DNA of 36,149 nucleotides, from contig CAYUCE010000016.1 in assembly GCA_964443275.1 (NCBI GenBank), forward strand, positions 1 to 36,149, in the 5' to 3' direction. Shown piece by piece: positions 7,084 to 15,495 of this stretch (position 1 is the first letter of the stretch; every line of letters starts with the position of its first letter). The stretch is from CAYUCE01 sp964443275 (lineage in GTDB: Bacteria; Bipolaricaulota; Bipolaricaulia; CAYUCE01). The position numbers and the translations under genes were made by a program. The notes under the pieces are model-generated. The model was given only the letters and a program-made list of their open reading frames with translations. It ran no database searches and was not told where the DNA came from.

Positions 7084-8067
7084 ATGAGGCTTTCAAAATC
7101 ATTTTTAGTCATGTTGTTGATTGGTTTGCTGACCTTTATGTTGGCAAGTAACAGTATTGGGCAACAATTTCGTCCGGTAATAGAGAAGGTCAAGGATACA
7201 GGTGTGCTAAAAATAGGTTGTAGGGAAGCAGCAAGGCCCTTTGCTTACGTGGATGAAAAGGGTAACATGGTAGGATTTTCTCAAGATCTGGCTTTTTTAT
7301 TGGCTAAGAAGCTGGAAAAAAGGGTAGGCAGGGAAGTAAAAGTTGAGCAAATATCTTTCGCCGGGCCCGCTCGTATAGCTGTCCTTACCACCGGCAAAGT
7401 AGATCTGGAGCCTGGTTCTTCAACCCATACTGCTGCTCGGGAAGATGTGGTAGATTTCAGCGTCCCTTTCTTCTTTACTGACACTGTATTCGCGGTCCGC
7501 AAGGGCGAAGGGATTGATTCATTGGAGGACTTAGACGGTAAGATTGTGGGCTCTATGACCGGCACTACCAACCTTAAAGCACTCCGAAAGATCATAGATA
7601 AGGGCGTAATTGATCCCCAGCACCTGGTTATAGTTGAGACTCACGCTAAAGGATTCCTTGCTCTACAGACCGAGAAAGTAGATGCTTACTTCACGGATAC
7701 CAGTCTTCTCATGGGGCTTAAAATGGCCGCAAAAAATCCAGAAGATTACGAAATAATTTTAGAATCAATCCACACGGAGCCTTATGGATGGATGATGAGA
7801 GAGGGAGATTCCGACTGGCGAGACTTCGTTAACCACTTCTTCTTCTGGACTTTGCAGACTAAGTGTACCGATGAATTGGATACTTTATCCGAACTGGGTA
7901 TCCTGAGTGAATGTAGAGACCCGGACTTTACAATCTTCGATGCTGTATATGATAAATGGATGGGGCCTGAATCTGCTACACCGATACCTAGAACCCCTGA
8001 TTTCAACCGATACTTAGAGCTTATGCAGTGGCCTGGTGTTGAAGAAGTGTGGCCGACTAAGGGTTAA
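7084..8067 (+). CDS. Amino-acid ABC importer, periplasmic binding protein (GltI-like)
   Basis: A 327-aa extracytoplasmic solute-binding protein of the family-3 type. Residues 1-27 are a Sec signal peptide, with a KSFLVMLLIGLL core and SNSIGQ cleavage region and no lipobox cysteine, so the protein is probably free in a periplasm. The mature part opens LKIGCREAARPFAYVDEKG and continues with MVGFSQDL, SSTHTAAREDVVDFSVPFF and GSMTGTTN, the glutamate/aspartate (GltI) branch pattern. It is the first gene of an SBP-permease-permease-ATPase operon with a strong promoter. An AGGAGG ribosome site lies 10 nt upstream. A hairpin after the gene probably raises its share of the message. Substrate (Glu/Asp or a related acid) is inferred. 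Confidence 0.88.
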   Translation: MRLSKSFLVMLLIGLLTFMLASNSIGQQFRPVIEKVKDTGVLKIGCREAARPFAYVDEKGNMVGFSQDLAFLLAKKLEKRVGREVKVEQISFAGPARIAVLTTGKVDLEPGSSTHTAAREDVVDFSVPFFFTDTVFAVRKGEGIDSLEDLDGKIVGSMTGTTNLKALRKIIDKGVIDPQHLVIVETHAKGFLALQTEKVDAYFTDTSLLMGLKMAAKNPEDYEIILESIHTEPYGWMMREGDSDWRDFVNHFFFWTLQTKCTDELDTLSELGILSECRDPDFTIFDAVYDKWMGPESATPIPRTPDFNRYLELMQWPGVEEVWPTKG

Positions 8068-8089
8068 AGAAATAGAAAGGAGAAAAGGT

Positions 8090-8123
8090 AAGAAGAGCAG
8101 AAGGATATTTTTCTGCTCTTCTT
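8090..8123 (+). terminator. Hairpin between binding-protein and permease genes
   Basis: AAGAAGAGCAGAA (8090-8102), 8-nt loop, TTCTGCTCTTCTT (8111-8123): a perfect 13-bp stem, 22 bp after the SBP stop and 11 bp before the permease ATG. No T-run follows. It probably acts as a partial terminator or 3' stabiliser that gives more SBP mRNA than permease mRNA. Confidence 0.6.
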
Positions 8124-8134
8124 CCTAATTTGAA

Positions 8135-8836
8135 ATGGGCTACGTACTTGATTGGGGTGTGATAGTAAGGGATCCCAATTGGCAGTGGTTACTGAGTGGT
8201 TTCATCAGAACGTTGATATTGGGATCGATAAGTTGGGGGATTGCTCTGGTCCTGGGGATAGTTATAGGGACTATTCGCACCTTACCTTATAAAATTCCCC
8301 GAATGATAGGCAAAGTGTATGTAGAGTTCTTCCGGAATATTCCTCTCCTGGTTCAACTATTCTTTTGGTATTATGTGATACCTCCTATGGTTGGTCAATG
8401 GTTGAATAGAATGCAAAGCCTTCCTTGGATCATGGCCATATTTGGACTGGGAATCTATACAGCTTCCAGAGTAGGGGAGCATATTCGGTCCGGTCTAAAC
8501 TCAGTTCCAAAGAGCCAACGTTATGCTGGTCTCTCCACTGGTTTGTCTAGATTGCAGCTTTACCGTTATGTAATAATTCCTTATGGCTTTCGTCTGATGA
8601 TCCCCCCAATTAGCACTGAATTTTTAACTATATTCAAAAATTCGGCTCTGGCAATGACCATAGGGGTATTGGAGCTTTCCGGCCAGGCTTATGAGATTGG
8701 TAGTTATACTTATCATTCCTTCGAACCGATTACCGCCGCAGTAGTAGGATATCTAATAATCGGCCTCACCATTATCTCCTTTATGGGTTGGGTGGAAAAG
8801 AAACTTAGAATTCCCGGTCTGGTAGGCGGTGGATGA
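8135..8836 (+). CDS. Amino-acid ABC importer, permease subunit 1 (GltJ/HisM-type)
   Basis: A 233-aa inner-membrane permease with about five hydrophobic helices. The N-terminal WQWLLSGFIRTLILGSISW segment opens the first helix; EFFRNIPLLVQLFFWYYVIPP and the EAA loop region (GLSTGLSRLQLYRYVIIPYGFRLMIPP) follow. This is the His/Glu/Gln/Arg/opine permease family, which works as a heterodimer with the next gene and an ATPase. Start ATG 8135 lies right after the 8090-8123 hairpin and has no clear Shine-Dalgarno. It ends in a 4-bp ATGA overlap with the second permease, consistent with translational coupling. Confidence 0.9.
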   Translation: MGYVLDWGVIVRDPNWQWLLSGFIRTLILGSISWGIALVLGIVIGTIRTLPYKIPRMIGKVYVEFFRNIPLLVQLFFWYYVIPPMVGQWLNRMQSLPWIMAIFGLGIYTASRVGEHIRSGLNSVPKSQRYAGLSTGLSRLQLYRYVIIPYGFRLMIPPISTEFLTIFKNSALAMTIGVLELSGQAYEIGSYTYHSFEPITAAVVGYLIIGLTIISFMGWVEKKLRIPGLVGGG

Positions 8837-9492
8837 TAATTATGGGTATAGACTGGGCGGTAATACCACGGAATATAACTATACTTTGGGGCGGTTTAAT
8901 TACCACTTTTAAATTATTCGTGTTTGCTCTGGCCGGTGGGCTTCCGTTAGGGATATTCTTAGGCCTAGGGAGGCTGTCTTCTAAAAGATGGATTTATTAT
9001 CCGGTGAGTGCCTATATAAACTTCATCCGAAACATCCCACTACTTATGGTAATTTTTTGGATTTATTTTGCGCTACCTTTAGTTACTGGGTATACTGTAA
9101 GTCCTTTAATATCGGCTATTGTAGCCTTTATAGTTTTCGAAGCTACCTATTTTGGTGAGATTATCAGGGCTGGCTTTCAGACAGTAAAAAAAGGAGAGAT
9201 GCAAGCCGCCTATTCTACCGGGCTTACTTATTGGCAAGTGGTACGCTACATACTTATCCCAATTGGCTTACGACGAGTAATTCCCAGCTTAATGACCCAA
9301 ACTATTGTAATATTTCAGGATACCTCTCTTGCTTTCGTAATTGGGTTAAGAGAATTTGTAAGGGCTGCTACCATAGCTAACGCTAGAGAAGTTAGACCTT
9401 TAGAACTGTTTGGCTTTGTTGCTTTAGTTTATCTTATTCTTTGTCTGGCTGGCTCTACGATATCCAACCGTTTAGAGGTAGAAGGAGAGTGA
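8833..9492 (+). CDS. Amino-acid ABC importer, permease subunit 2 (GltK/HisQ-type)
   Basis: A 219-aa membrane permease paralogous to its upstream neighbour. WGGLITTFKLFVFALAGG is the first helix, then YINFIRNIPLLMVIFWIYFALP and an EAA loop (AAYSTGLTYWQVVRYILIPIGLRRVIPS). ATG 8833 overlaps the preceding stop codon. ATG 8842, three codons in, is an equally good start. Its partner permease and the ATPase are adjacent, so this is a complete type-I importer encoded in order SBP-TMD-TMD-NBD. Confidence 0.9.
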   Translation: MIIMGIDWAVIPRNITILWGGLITTFKLFVFALAGGLPLGIFLGLGRLSSKRWIYYPVSAYINFIRNIPLLMVIFWIYFALPLVTGYTVSPLISAIVAFIVFEATYFGEIIRAGFQTVKKGEMQAAYSTGLTYWQVVRYILIPIGLRRVIPSLMTQTIVIFQDTSLAFVIGLREFVRAATIANAREVRPLELFGFVALVYLILCLAGSTISNRLEVEGE

Positions 9493-9495
9493 GAA

Positions 9496-10254
9496 ATGGT
9501 TAGTGGAGGAGAAACATTAATTAAGATTGAAGAGTTAAGCAAATGGTATGGTGAGATTCAAGCATTGGATAAAGTTTCCTTAGATATTCATCGTGAAGAT
9601 GTCATAGTTATCTGTGGACCTAGTGGTTGTGGGAAAAGTACTCTTTTAAGATGTATAAATGGGTTGGAAGAGTTTCGAGAAGGGGACATAATTGTAAGTG
9701 GCATTTCCGTTAAAAGTGTCCAGAACACAAAAAAAATCTATAAACTCCGCTCCCAAATTGGCATGGTTTTCCAACATTTTGAACTTTACCCTCATCTAAC
9801 TGCTTTGGAAAATATCACTTTGGCGCCCCAAAAGGTATTCAAAATGAAGAAAAAAGAGGCTAGAGCAAGGGGAATGGAACTCTTGGAGCGAGTGGGGATC
9901 CCAGAACAAGCACACAAAAAGCCGGGTGAGTTATCGGGAGGTCAGCAACAGCGGGTAGGAATTGCCCGGGCCATAGCTATGGATCCACAAACTATTATGT
10001 TTGATGAGCCTACATCCGCCCTGGACCCTGAAATGATACGAGATGTGCTGGCAGTGATGGCGGAGCTGGCTGAAGGGGGATTGACCATGGTAGTAGTAAC
10101 TCACGAAATGGGATTTGCCAAAGAGGTTTCGAATAAGATCGCATTTATGGAGGGTGGCCGGATTGTCGAACACGACGATGTGAAGACGTTCTTTGAAAAT
10201 CCGGAATCGGAGCGAGCCAAGGAATTTGTAGATAGGGTTTTAGTGCACATTTGA
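9496..10254 (+). CDS. Amino-acid ABC importer, ATP-binding subunit (GlnQ/GltL-type)
   Basis: A 252-aa ABC ATPase with Walker A GPSGCGKST (41-49), Q-loop in MVFQHFELYPHLTALENI, signature LSGGQQQR (about 144), Walker B TIMFDEPTSALDP and H-loop VVVTHEMGFA. The FQHFELYPHLT stretch is the polar amino-acid importer version. It follows the second permease by 3 bp, with a GGAGA ribosome site inside the end of that gene. It powers uptake through the two permeases just upstream. No C-terminal regulatory domain is present. Confidence 0.94.
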   Translation: MVSGGETLIKIEELSKWYGEIQALDKVSLDIHREDVIVICGPSGCGKSTLLRCINGLEEFREGDIIVSGISVKSVQNTKKIYKLRSQIGMVFQHFELYPHLTALENITLAPQKVFKMKKKEARARGMELLERVGIPEQAHKKPGELSGGQQQRVGIARAIAMDPQTIMFDEPTSALDPEMIRDVLAVMAELAEGGLTMVVVTHEMGFAKEVSNKIAFMEGGRIVEHDDVKTFFENPESERAKEFVDRVLVHI

Positions 10255-10267
10255 GGTTTTTATTAAG

Positions 10268-10530
10268 GTGCTCGGTGAGTTTAATACCGGATCTGTAAGA
10301 AGCGACATCGCTTTAATTGACGAAATAATCGGGGTTAAGCTGGCCATCTCTGATCACTGCTGTTCACAGCCTACCCAAGATGAATTAAGTAAACTAGCTT
10401 CCCAGGCGTGTGTGGGGGTATGTTAGGAAATAAGCCGGGAATTGTTCATCATGTAGGGAGGTAGCTCACAAGGTTTGAAACCCATCTTAAAGGTAGTAAA
10501 AAATTCTCATCACCTGCTCATATCCTCCCC
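10268..10530 (+). pseudogene. iadA: Remnant of isoaspartyl dipeptidase (beta-aspartyl-peptidase IadA)
   Basis: From 10268 the plus-strand frame reads TGSVRSDIALIDEIIGVKLA, then ISDHCCSQP and DELSKLASQACVGV before TAG 10424. This matches the central part of IadA, the zinc peptidase that cleaves isoaspartyl dipeptides. At the GTGGGGGTATG stretch (about 10410-10420) a one-base shift moves the match to the next frame (GGMLGNKPGIVH-HVGR), which then meets a TAG. More faint similarity (FSSPAH) ends near 10530. The N-terminal metal site and the C-terminal third are gone, and the Arg of the family SDHR motif is Cys. So this is a decayed internal fragment. It sits directly downstream of the Glu/Asp-type importer, suggesting a former isoaspartyl-peptide salvage locus. 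Confidence 0.75.
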
Positions 10531-10817
10531 CTTTCATTTTCTTTACTAAATCCAGAAAACTTAATTCTCACATAAACGCGAAAAAACCTATCCATCAACC
10601 CTTGATTGTTGCCAGTTATGGCCTCGTATTTGCCCTTCTTTAAACGCTTGAGTACTTCCTTCCTATTTCGCTTGTAGAATATTCAATTGGGGAGCATTCC
10701 TCTCACCACCTCTTGGTCTCATTTTAAGGATGGTGAGTGTTATCTCCATTACATAAGTCCCCTACAAATGTGCTCTATGGCGGCTTATATAAAAACTTTA
10801 GAGTAGACGAGTCATAC
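10427..10817. other. Intergenic stretch with decayed coding sequence
   Basis: Together with the iadA remnant this fills the 630-bp gap before the next operon. On the minus strand, 10520 up to about 10690 is an open frame of about 56 codons with no clear start. It is lysine/arginine-rich (KRNRKEVLKRLKKGKYEAI...) and could be a transposase or DNA-binding remnant, but I cannot name it. No RNA gene or intact CDS is seen. Confidence 0.4.
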
Positions 10818-10859
10818 TTGACAAATCTAAATGTTTGATTTATAATATTTGTCAAACAA
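10818..10859 (+). promoter_or_regulatory. Consensus promoter overlapped by palindromic operator (GntR/FadR-like)
   Basis: TTGACA (10818-10823), 17-bp spacer, TATAAT (10841-10846): a perfect consensus promoter for the PotD-like operon. TTGACAAAT (10818-10826) and ATTTGTCAA (10847-10855) form a perfect 9-bp inverted repeat bracketing the promoter. TTGTCAAACAA (10849-10859) fits the TNGTNNNACNA pattern of FadR-type GntR sites. The GntR/FCD regulator at 18452 is the obvious candidate ligand-controlled repressor. Confidence 0.65.
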
Positions 10860-10884
10860 TCATACATAACTAAAGGAGGTTTGT

Positions 10885-12198
10885 ATGGAGCGAGAGCTCA
10901 CAAGAAGAGATTTTCTGAAGAAGGTTGGAGGAGCTGGTTTGGTTGCGGTTGGTCTATCTGGATCTTATGTCTATTCACAATCCTGGCCTACACTGCGGCT
11001 TATTGGGCCTAACTACAATCAACTTGACCAAGTTCAAAAAGCAGCAAATGAGGATTTGCCCTTCGATTTAGAGTTTCGAAATCTTACCACTGTTGATAAG
11101 AAGAGTGTGATCGTTGGTCAACCGCAGACCTGGGATGTGGCCGACGGCCTGTCTGAGAACTTCGAGATCACTTGGCCCACGGGAAACTTCCAGCCAATCG
11201 ATACCGAGCGACTCGAGCACTGGAATAAGATAAACCCCTTATACACAAAAGGCCGTTTCACAGTAGAGTGGATCAACGAAACTTTCGACCAAAACTTAAC
11301 TGAATTGCCCCCTGGGAAGGTCGAAAATAGCTATGGAGATACCCCTTGGAAGAGACTTTTCTATGACGAGGACACAAGAGAACTTACCTCAAAGAAAGGC
11401 CGGTACATTTCTGGTATGCCCACGACCCATAACATGGACACCCTCGGTTACAACAGGGACGTAATTAGTCCCGAAGAGTTGACTAGCATGGGTGCATTAT
11501 TGGACCCAAAATATAAGGGCAAGGTTGCTTTGAATGCAGATCCTACCACCGGGGGTCAAGACTTGCTTCTGGCACTCTTAGAGAAGGGACTAGTTGATGT
11601 GAATGACCCAGCAGATCTAACTCGAGATGAGATGGATGAAGTAATAGGGGCCGCTCTTAAATTCAAGAAGCAGGGGCAATTCCGGGCTTTCTGGGCTTCC
11701 TTTGTAGATTCGGTTAATCTTATGGTTAGCGGCGAGGTTGTCCTGGAGTCCATGTGGTCTCCAGCAGTTTCCATGGCAAAGACTCAGGGTACGGATGTAG
11801 GGTACCCGAACCTTTCACCGGGAGGCCGAGGCTGGCAGTCAATTATCATGATCAATGGTGCAGCTACTGGCAAGAAGTTGGAAGCGGCTTATATGTATCT
11901 TAACTGGTGGGCTGAGGGTAAGCCATTCGGTGTCGTAGGACGTCAAGGTTACTATAGCCCATACCCTGAAAACGTGAAGAAATATCTTTCTGAGTCGGAA
12001 TGGAAATACTGGTACTTAGGTGAGCCAGCTACAGAACCACTTCCCTACATTGATGGTGAAACGATTATAGTTGAACCTGGTGACGTAAGGGACGGCGGTT
12101 CCTACTGGGAACGCATGAGTCACGTTTACACGTGGAACTCCACCATGAAAAACAATGCCTACTGGGTTGGTAGATGGAGCGAATTGCTTATGGCTTAG
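10885..12198 (+). CDS. PotD-like ABC importer binding protein with Tat signal
   Basis: A 437-aa substrate-binding protein. The N-terminus is a twin-arginine signal, TRRDFLKKVGGAGLVAVGLSG, so it should be folded (perhaps with ligand or cofactor) before export. The mature part has the extracellular solute-binding family-1/PotD fold pattern: WDVADGLSENFEI, a hinge-like MDTLGYNRDVI, DPKYKGKVALNADPTTGG and ESMWSPAVSMAKTQG. It is longer than PotD (about 350). The gene order SBP-ATPase-permease-permease is that of spermidine/putrescine-type importers, but the ligand is not known. An AAGGAGG ribosome site lies 7-8 nt before ATG 10885. Confidence 0.85.
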   Translation: MERELTRRDFLKKVGGAGLVAVGLSGSYVYSQSWPTLRLIGPNYNQLDQVQKAANEDLPFDLEFRNLTTVDKKSVIVGQPQTWDVADGLSENFEITWPTGNFQPIDTERLEHWNKINPLYTKGRFTVEWINETFDQNLTELPPGKVENSYGDTPWKRLFYDEDTRELTSKKGRYISGMPTTHNMDTLGYNRDVISPEELTSMGALLDPKYKGKVALNADPTTGGQDLLLALLEKGLVDVNDPADLTRDEMDEVIGAALKFKKQGQFRAFWASFVDSVNLMVSGEVVLESMWSPAVSMAKTQGTDVGYPNLSPGGRGWQSIIMINGAATGKKLEAAYMYLNWWAEGKPFGVVGRQGYYSPYPENVKKYLSESEWKYWYLGEPATEPLPYIDGETIIVEPGDVRDGGSYWERMSHVYTWNSTMKNNAYWVGRWSELLMA

Positions 12199-12332
12199 AG
12201 GGTTGCTAACTGGTTAAATTGAAAAAGTAAAGTTAAGTATAGAACAGCCAAATTTGCTTGCCACTGGGGAAAAGGAACAAGGGTGATGAAGCCAGGTTTG
12301 GATGTCTGAAGGATAAGTTAGTTTCCAGAGCT

Positions 12333-12363
12333 AGTGAGGGTTTTGTTCTACAAAACCCTCACT
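12333..12363 (+). terminator. Terminator-like hairpin after the PotD-like gene
   Basis: AGTGAGGGTTTTGT (12333-12346), TCT loop, ACAAAACCCTCACT (12350-12363): a perfect 14-bp stem, followed by a T-rich stretch. It lies between SBP and ATPase genes, so it is probably leaky and sets SBP excess. The rest of 12199-12462 shows no gene. Confidence 0.65.
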
Positions 12364-12462
12364 AAATTTCTTAATTTCTTGTTACCTATCTATTATGAAG
12401 TTAAGTAGAATTATCATTTTTAGAGTTATAAAGGGGAAAGAGGAGTATGGAGGTGATATATA

Positions 12463-13554
12463 TTGGCGGGGACGGAAGTGGTATTAGAAAATGTTACTAA
12501 AAAATTCGGTGATTTGGTGGCAGTGGATAGCTTTTCTGCTGAGATCAAACGGGGAGAATATTTTTTTCTTCTCGGACCAAGTGGTTGTGGAAAAACGACC
12601 CTGTTACGCATGATCGGGGGTCACACGGTACCTACAGAGGGAGAGATATATATCAGAAATGAAAATATGCGAGGACTCCCTCCTAACGAGCGGAACACTG
12701 CTATTGTCTGGCAACACTTTGCACTATTTCCCCACAAGACTGTTTTAGGAAACGTTGCATTCGGTTTGAAGATGAAAGGTATTGATAGGAAAAAACGGGA
12801 ATCGGAAGCAATGGACCTATTGGAAATGGTGGGGTTGGTCAAGTATCGGGATAGCAAACCCCATGAGCTTAGCGGAGGACAACAACAGCGAGTTGGCTTT
12901 GCAAGGGCTTTGGCCATAAAACCAGCTGTTCTCCTACTGGATGAACCCTTAGGAGATTTGGATAAGTTGTTGCGCCTTGAGATGAGAACTGAACTAAAGA
13001 ACCTTCAGCGGGAAACTGGACTTACTTTTATTCACGTAACTCACGATCAGGAGGAGGGCCTTTCCATGGCGGATCGCTTAGTGGTTATGCACCAGGGCCG
13101 CATTGAGCAACTGGCTCCGCCAGATGAGATTTACACAAAACCGAATAACTTATTTGTGGCTACTTTTATGGGTGATAACAACATTTTTCAAGGCCAGATC
13201 GACGCTATTGAGGGAAACCGGGTTACCATCAAGACCACAGTTGGTGATTTTATTGTGGCAACGGAGCAGACTGAAGAAAAGGATCTTTCAAAAGGGGATG
13301 AGGTATCATTTTCGGTCCGCTCGGATCTTACCAAGGTGTTGAAGGATGGGGAAGTCATAAATAAGGCAGGTGGTGAGGTCACTTTTGTTGAATATCTGGG
13401 GGGCCAAGTACATCTTTATGTAAGCTTATCAGAGAATGGGGAAACATATAAGGTTGGGATACCGCCGGAAGATTACGCACAACGGTCCTATCAGATAGGA
13501 GACCATGTGTCAATTACCTGGAAAGAGGAGGACGGTATTCTGTTCACGAAATAG
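12463..13554 (+). CDS. PotA-like ABC importer ATP-binding protein
   Basis: A 363-aa ATPase of the spermidine/putrescine/iron (PotA/FbpC) class. Walker A GPSGCGKTT is at 38-46, Q-loop in IVWQHFALFPHKTV, signature LSGGQQQR near 133, Walker B VLLLDEPLGDLD and H-loop IHVTHDQEEGLSMADR. The C-terminal 120 residues form the TOBE/OB regulatory domain (NNIFQGQID, VSFSVRSDL), also typical of PotA. The start is TTG 12463, preceded at 7 nt by GGAGGTG; no ATG is better placed. It works with the two permeases just downstream. A terminator-like hairpin precedes it. Confidence 0.92.
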   Translation: MAGTEVVLENVTKKFGDLVAVDSFSAEIKRGEYFFLLGPSGCGKTTLLRMIGGHTVPTEGEIYIRNENMRGLPPNERNTAIVWQHFALFPHKTVLGNVAFGLKMKGIDRKKRESEAMDLLEMVGLVKYRDSKPHELSGGQQQRVGFARALAIKPAVLLLDEPLGDLDKLLRLEMRTELKNLQRETGLTFIHVTHDQEEGLSMADRLVVMHQGRIEQLAPPDEIYTKPNNLFVATFMGDNNIFQGQIDAIEGNRVTIKTTVGDFIVATEQTEEKDLSKGDEVSFSVRSDLTKVLKDGEVINKAGGEVTFVEYLGGQVHLYVSLSENGETYKVGIPPEDYAQRSYQIGDHVSITWKEEDGILFTK

Positions 13555-13613
13555 TCCTTTTATATCAACTGGGCGTCCTAAATAATCCATAATGTAAAAA
13601 AGGAGTTGTGTTG

Positions 13614-14462
13614 ATGAGGAAGAAGTTAATGACACTTTTTTTAACCGGCCCTTCATTACTTTGGTTAATTCTTTTTTTGGCCGTTCCTGTTGTAACTATT
13701 GTTATCGTTGGTTTTTGGCAGGTGAGTATAGGGGGGTTGAAACCGGGCTTCACACTGGAAAGTTATAATCTTGTATTTTCATCTGGTGCAAATCTCCGCA
13801 TCTTGTTAAATACCTTTAAATTATCAGGAATCACAATTGCTATCTCACTTTTGATCGGCTTTCCAGTTGCCCACTTCCTGACCTTTCATGTCAAGACGCT
13901 GCGTATGAAAATCGTTTTGTTTCTAATTGCTCTTACTCCTTTCTGGACGAACTATTTGATTCGCTCCGCGACCTGGTTATCGATGTTGGGTCGCCGAGGT
14001 GTAATAAATATGACGTTAATGCAGATTGGACTCATTGAGCAGCCCTTAGATTCTTTGGCTTTTGGTCAAACTAGTATAATCGTGGCATTCGTTCAGCTCT
14101 ATTCGCTCTTCATGATGGCTCCTATCTTTTTTCTCCTCTCGAGTATTGATGAAAGCACCATTGAGGCTGCCCGTGATATGGGGGCGAGCACTATCCAAGT
14201 CTTCAAGGAGGTCATTTTTCCCCTGAGTGTACCAGGTATTGTTATTGGGACAATACTAGTCTTTGTCACAACCATGGGTGACTTTGCCACTGTCCAAATC
14301 GTCGGGGGAGGTAAGCACGGATCTATCGGCCTTGTGATGAGAAATTTAATCAATTATACGCAGTATTCACCGTCAGCAGCGGTCGGTGTTGTGTTCGTGG
14401 TAGTGATGCTTATATCGCTTGTAATATTGACCCGATTTTCCGATCTTATGAGGGAGTTGTGA
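13614..14462 (+). CDS. PotB-like ABC importer permease
   Basis: A 282-aa permease with six predicted helices. SLLWLILFLAVPVVTIVIVGF is helix 1, NYLIRSATWLSMLG is the PotB-type periplasmic loop, and the EAA motif is IEAARDMGASTIQVFKEVIFPLSVPGI. I prefer ATG 13614 to the GTG at 13608: AAAAAAGGAG gives 8 nt spacing to 13614 but only 2 nt to 13608. It pairs with the following PotC-like permease, 4 bp away, and with the upstream ATPase. Confidence 0.9.
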   Translation: MRKKLMTLFLTGPSLLWLILFLAVPVVTIVIVGFWQVSIGGLKPGFTLESYNLVFSSGANLRILLNTFKLSGITIAISLLIGFPVAHFLTFHVKTLRMKIVLFLIALTPFWTNYLIRSATWLSMLGRRGVINMTLMQIGLIEQPLDSLAFGQTSIIVAFVQLYSLFMMAPIFFLLSSIDESTIEAARDMGASTIQVFKEVIFPLSVPGIVIGTILVFVTTMGDFATVQIVGGGKHGSIGLVMRNLINYTQYSPSAAVGVVFVVVMLISLVILTRFSDLMREL

Positions 14463-14466
14463 AGTT

Positions 14467-15270
14467 ATGATCAAGAAAGGCCGAATCATGAAGATCGTAC
14501 TGATAATTTTTTTTATAGGCTATATTATCTATCTGTATTTACCTATTTTGGTTATGATGGTGCTATCGTTTCAAGGTCCGGAGGGTGGGTTGATTTTCCC
14601 AATGAAAGGAGTAAGCCTTCATTGGTACAAAACATTAATTCAGGGAACCGCCGGGGTCAATTTCGGCGCGGCGATTACGAGATCGTTGATATTAGGCTTG
14701 CTAACTACGGTGGTTACTGTGATCTTTGTTACTATGTTGGCGATAGCCTTTCGTCGCACTTTCAGGGGGGAAACCTTGGTCTTCTACTTTATACTGTCGG
14801 CCTTGGTCACCCCAGGTATACTGATTAGCTTAGGCGTGAGTATCTTTTGGAATATCTTGGGTTTGGATCCGAGCTGGTTAACCACAGGACTTGGTGTCCA
14901 TGTAATGTGGGCGCTCCCGTTCGGCTTCCTGGTGATGCTTGCCGTCTTTAATCGATTTGATGCAAGTGTAGAGGAGGCGGCACGGGATTTAGGAGCTACG
15001 GCTCCCAGGACATTTTTGGAAATCACCTTGCCGTTGATTGGCCCCGGTTTGCTTGGCGCTGCGCTCTTTGCGTTCACCATGTCTTGGAACGAGTTTGACC
15101 GGACGTTTTTAGTAGCCGGTAGGTCCACTCTGCCATTGGCTATTAATAACTTATTGAGTGTCCGTACCAGCCCGGCCCTGTATGCACTGGGTACCATCAC
15201 TACTCTCTTGGTGTTCTTTTTGGTGGGTATTTATTTAGTCACGTACCTCTTGAGGGGATGGAGAAGATGA
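14467..15270 (+). CDS. PotC-like ABC importer permease
   Basis: A 267-aa permease. The first helix is IVLIIFFIGYIIYLYLPILV, followed by MMVLSFQGPEGGLIFPMKG, the typical PotC helix-1 exit. The EAA loop reads VEEAARDLGATAPRTFLEITLPLIGPGL. It is the last gene of the SBP-ATPase-permease-permease set. Spacing to the upstream permease is 4 bp. The gene appears intact. Confidence 0.9.
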   Translation: MIKKGRIMKIVLIIFFIGYIIYLYLPILVMMVLSFQGPEGGLIFPMKGVSLHWYKTLIQGTAGVNFGAAITRSLILGLLTTVVTVIFVTMLAIAFRRTFRGETLVFYFILSALVTPGILISLGVSIFWNILGLDPSWLTTGLGVHVMWALPFGFLVMLAVFNRFDASVEEAARDLGATAPRTFLEITLPLIGPGLLGAALFAFTMSWNEFDRTFLVAGRSTLPLAINNLLSVRTSPALYALGTITTLLVFFLVGIYLVTYLLRGWRR

Positions 15271-15495
15271 GGCAAATGTTAAATATAATGTAAAGTTTCT
15301 TAGCCGGACAAAGAAGCTGGTGGGTGCTTTGCTTGAAGTTGTAGAAAATACCTATATGGTGTCCATTGTCAGCACCTTGGTCACGGATTACAGAGGATGT
15401 AAATCTATTTTGGGTAGATTTTGATTAAAGAAAGACCTTATTTGGAAAATTGCCTATCGTAGAATCAGTAGTTAGTAAAGAAAGGAGCATTTTTA
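15271..15495. other. Intergenic, with an open frame that may be a gene remnant
   Basis: Plus-strand frame 15262-15424 is open for about 50 codons and ends TTTTGA. It has a protein-like composition (KFLSRTKKLVGALLEVVENT, then YMVSIVSTLVTDYRG), but no start codon with a ribosome site and overlaps the end of the permease gene. It may be a fragment of a lost gene; I cannot assign it. No promoter is convincing. Confidence 0.3.
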
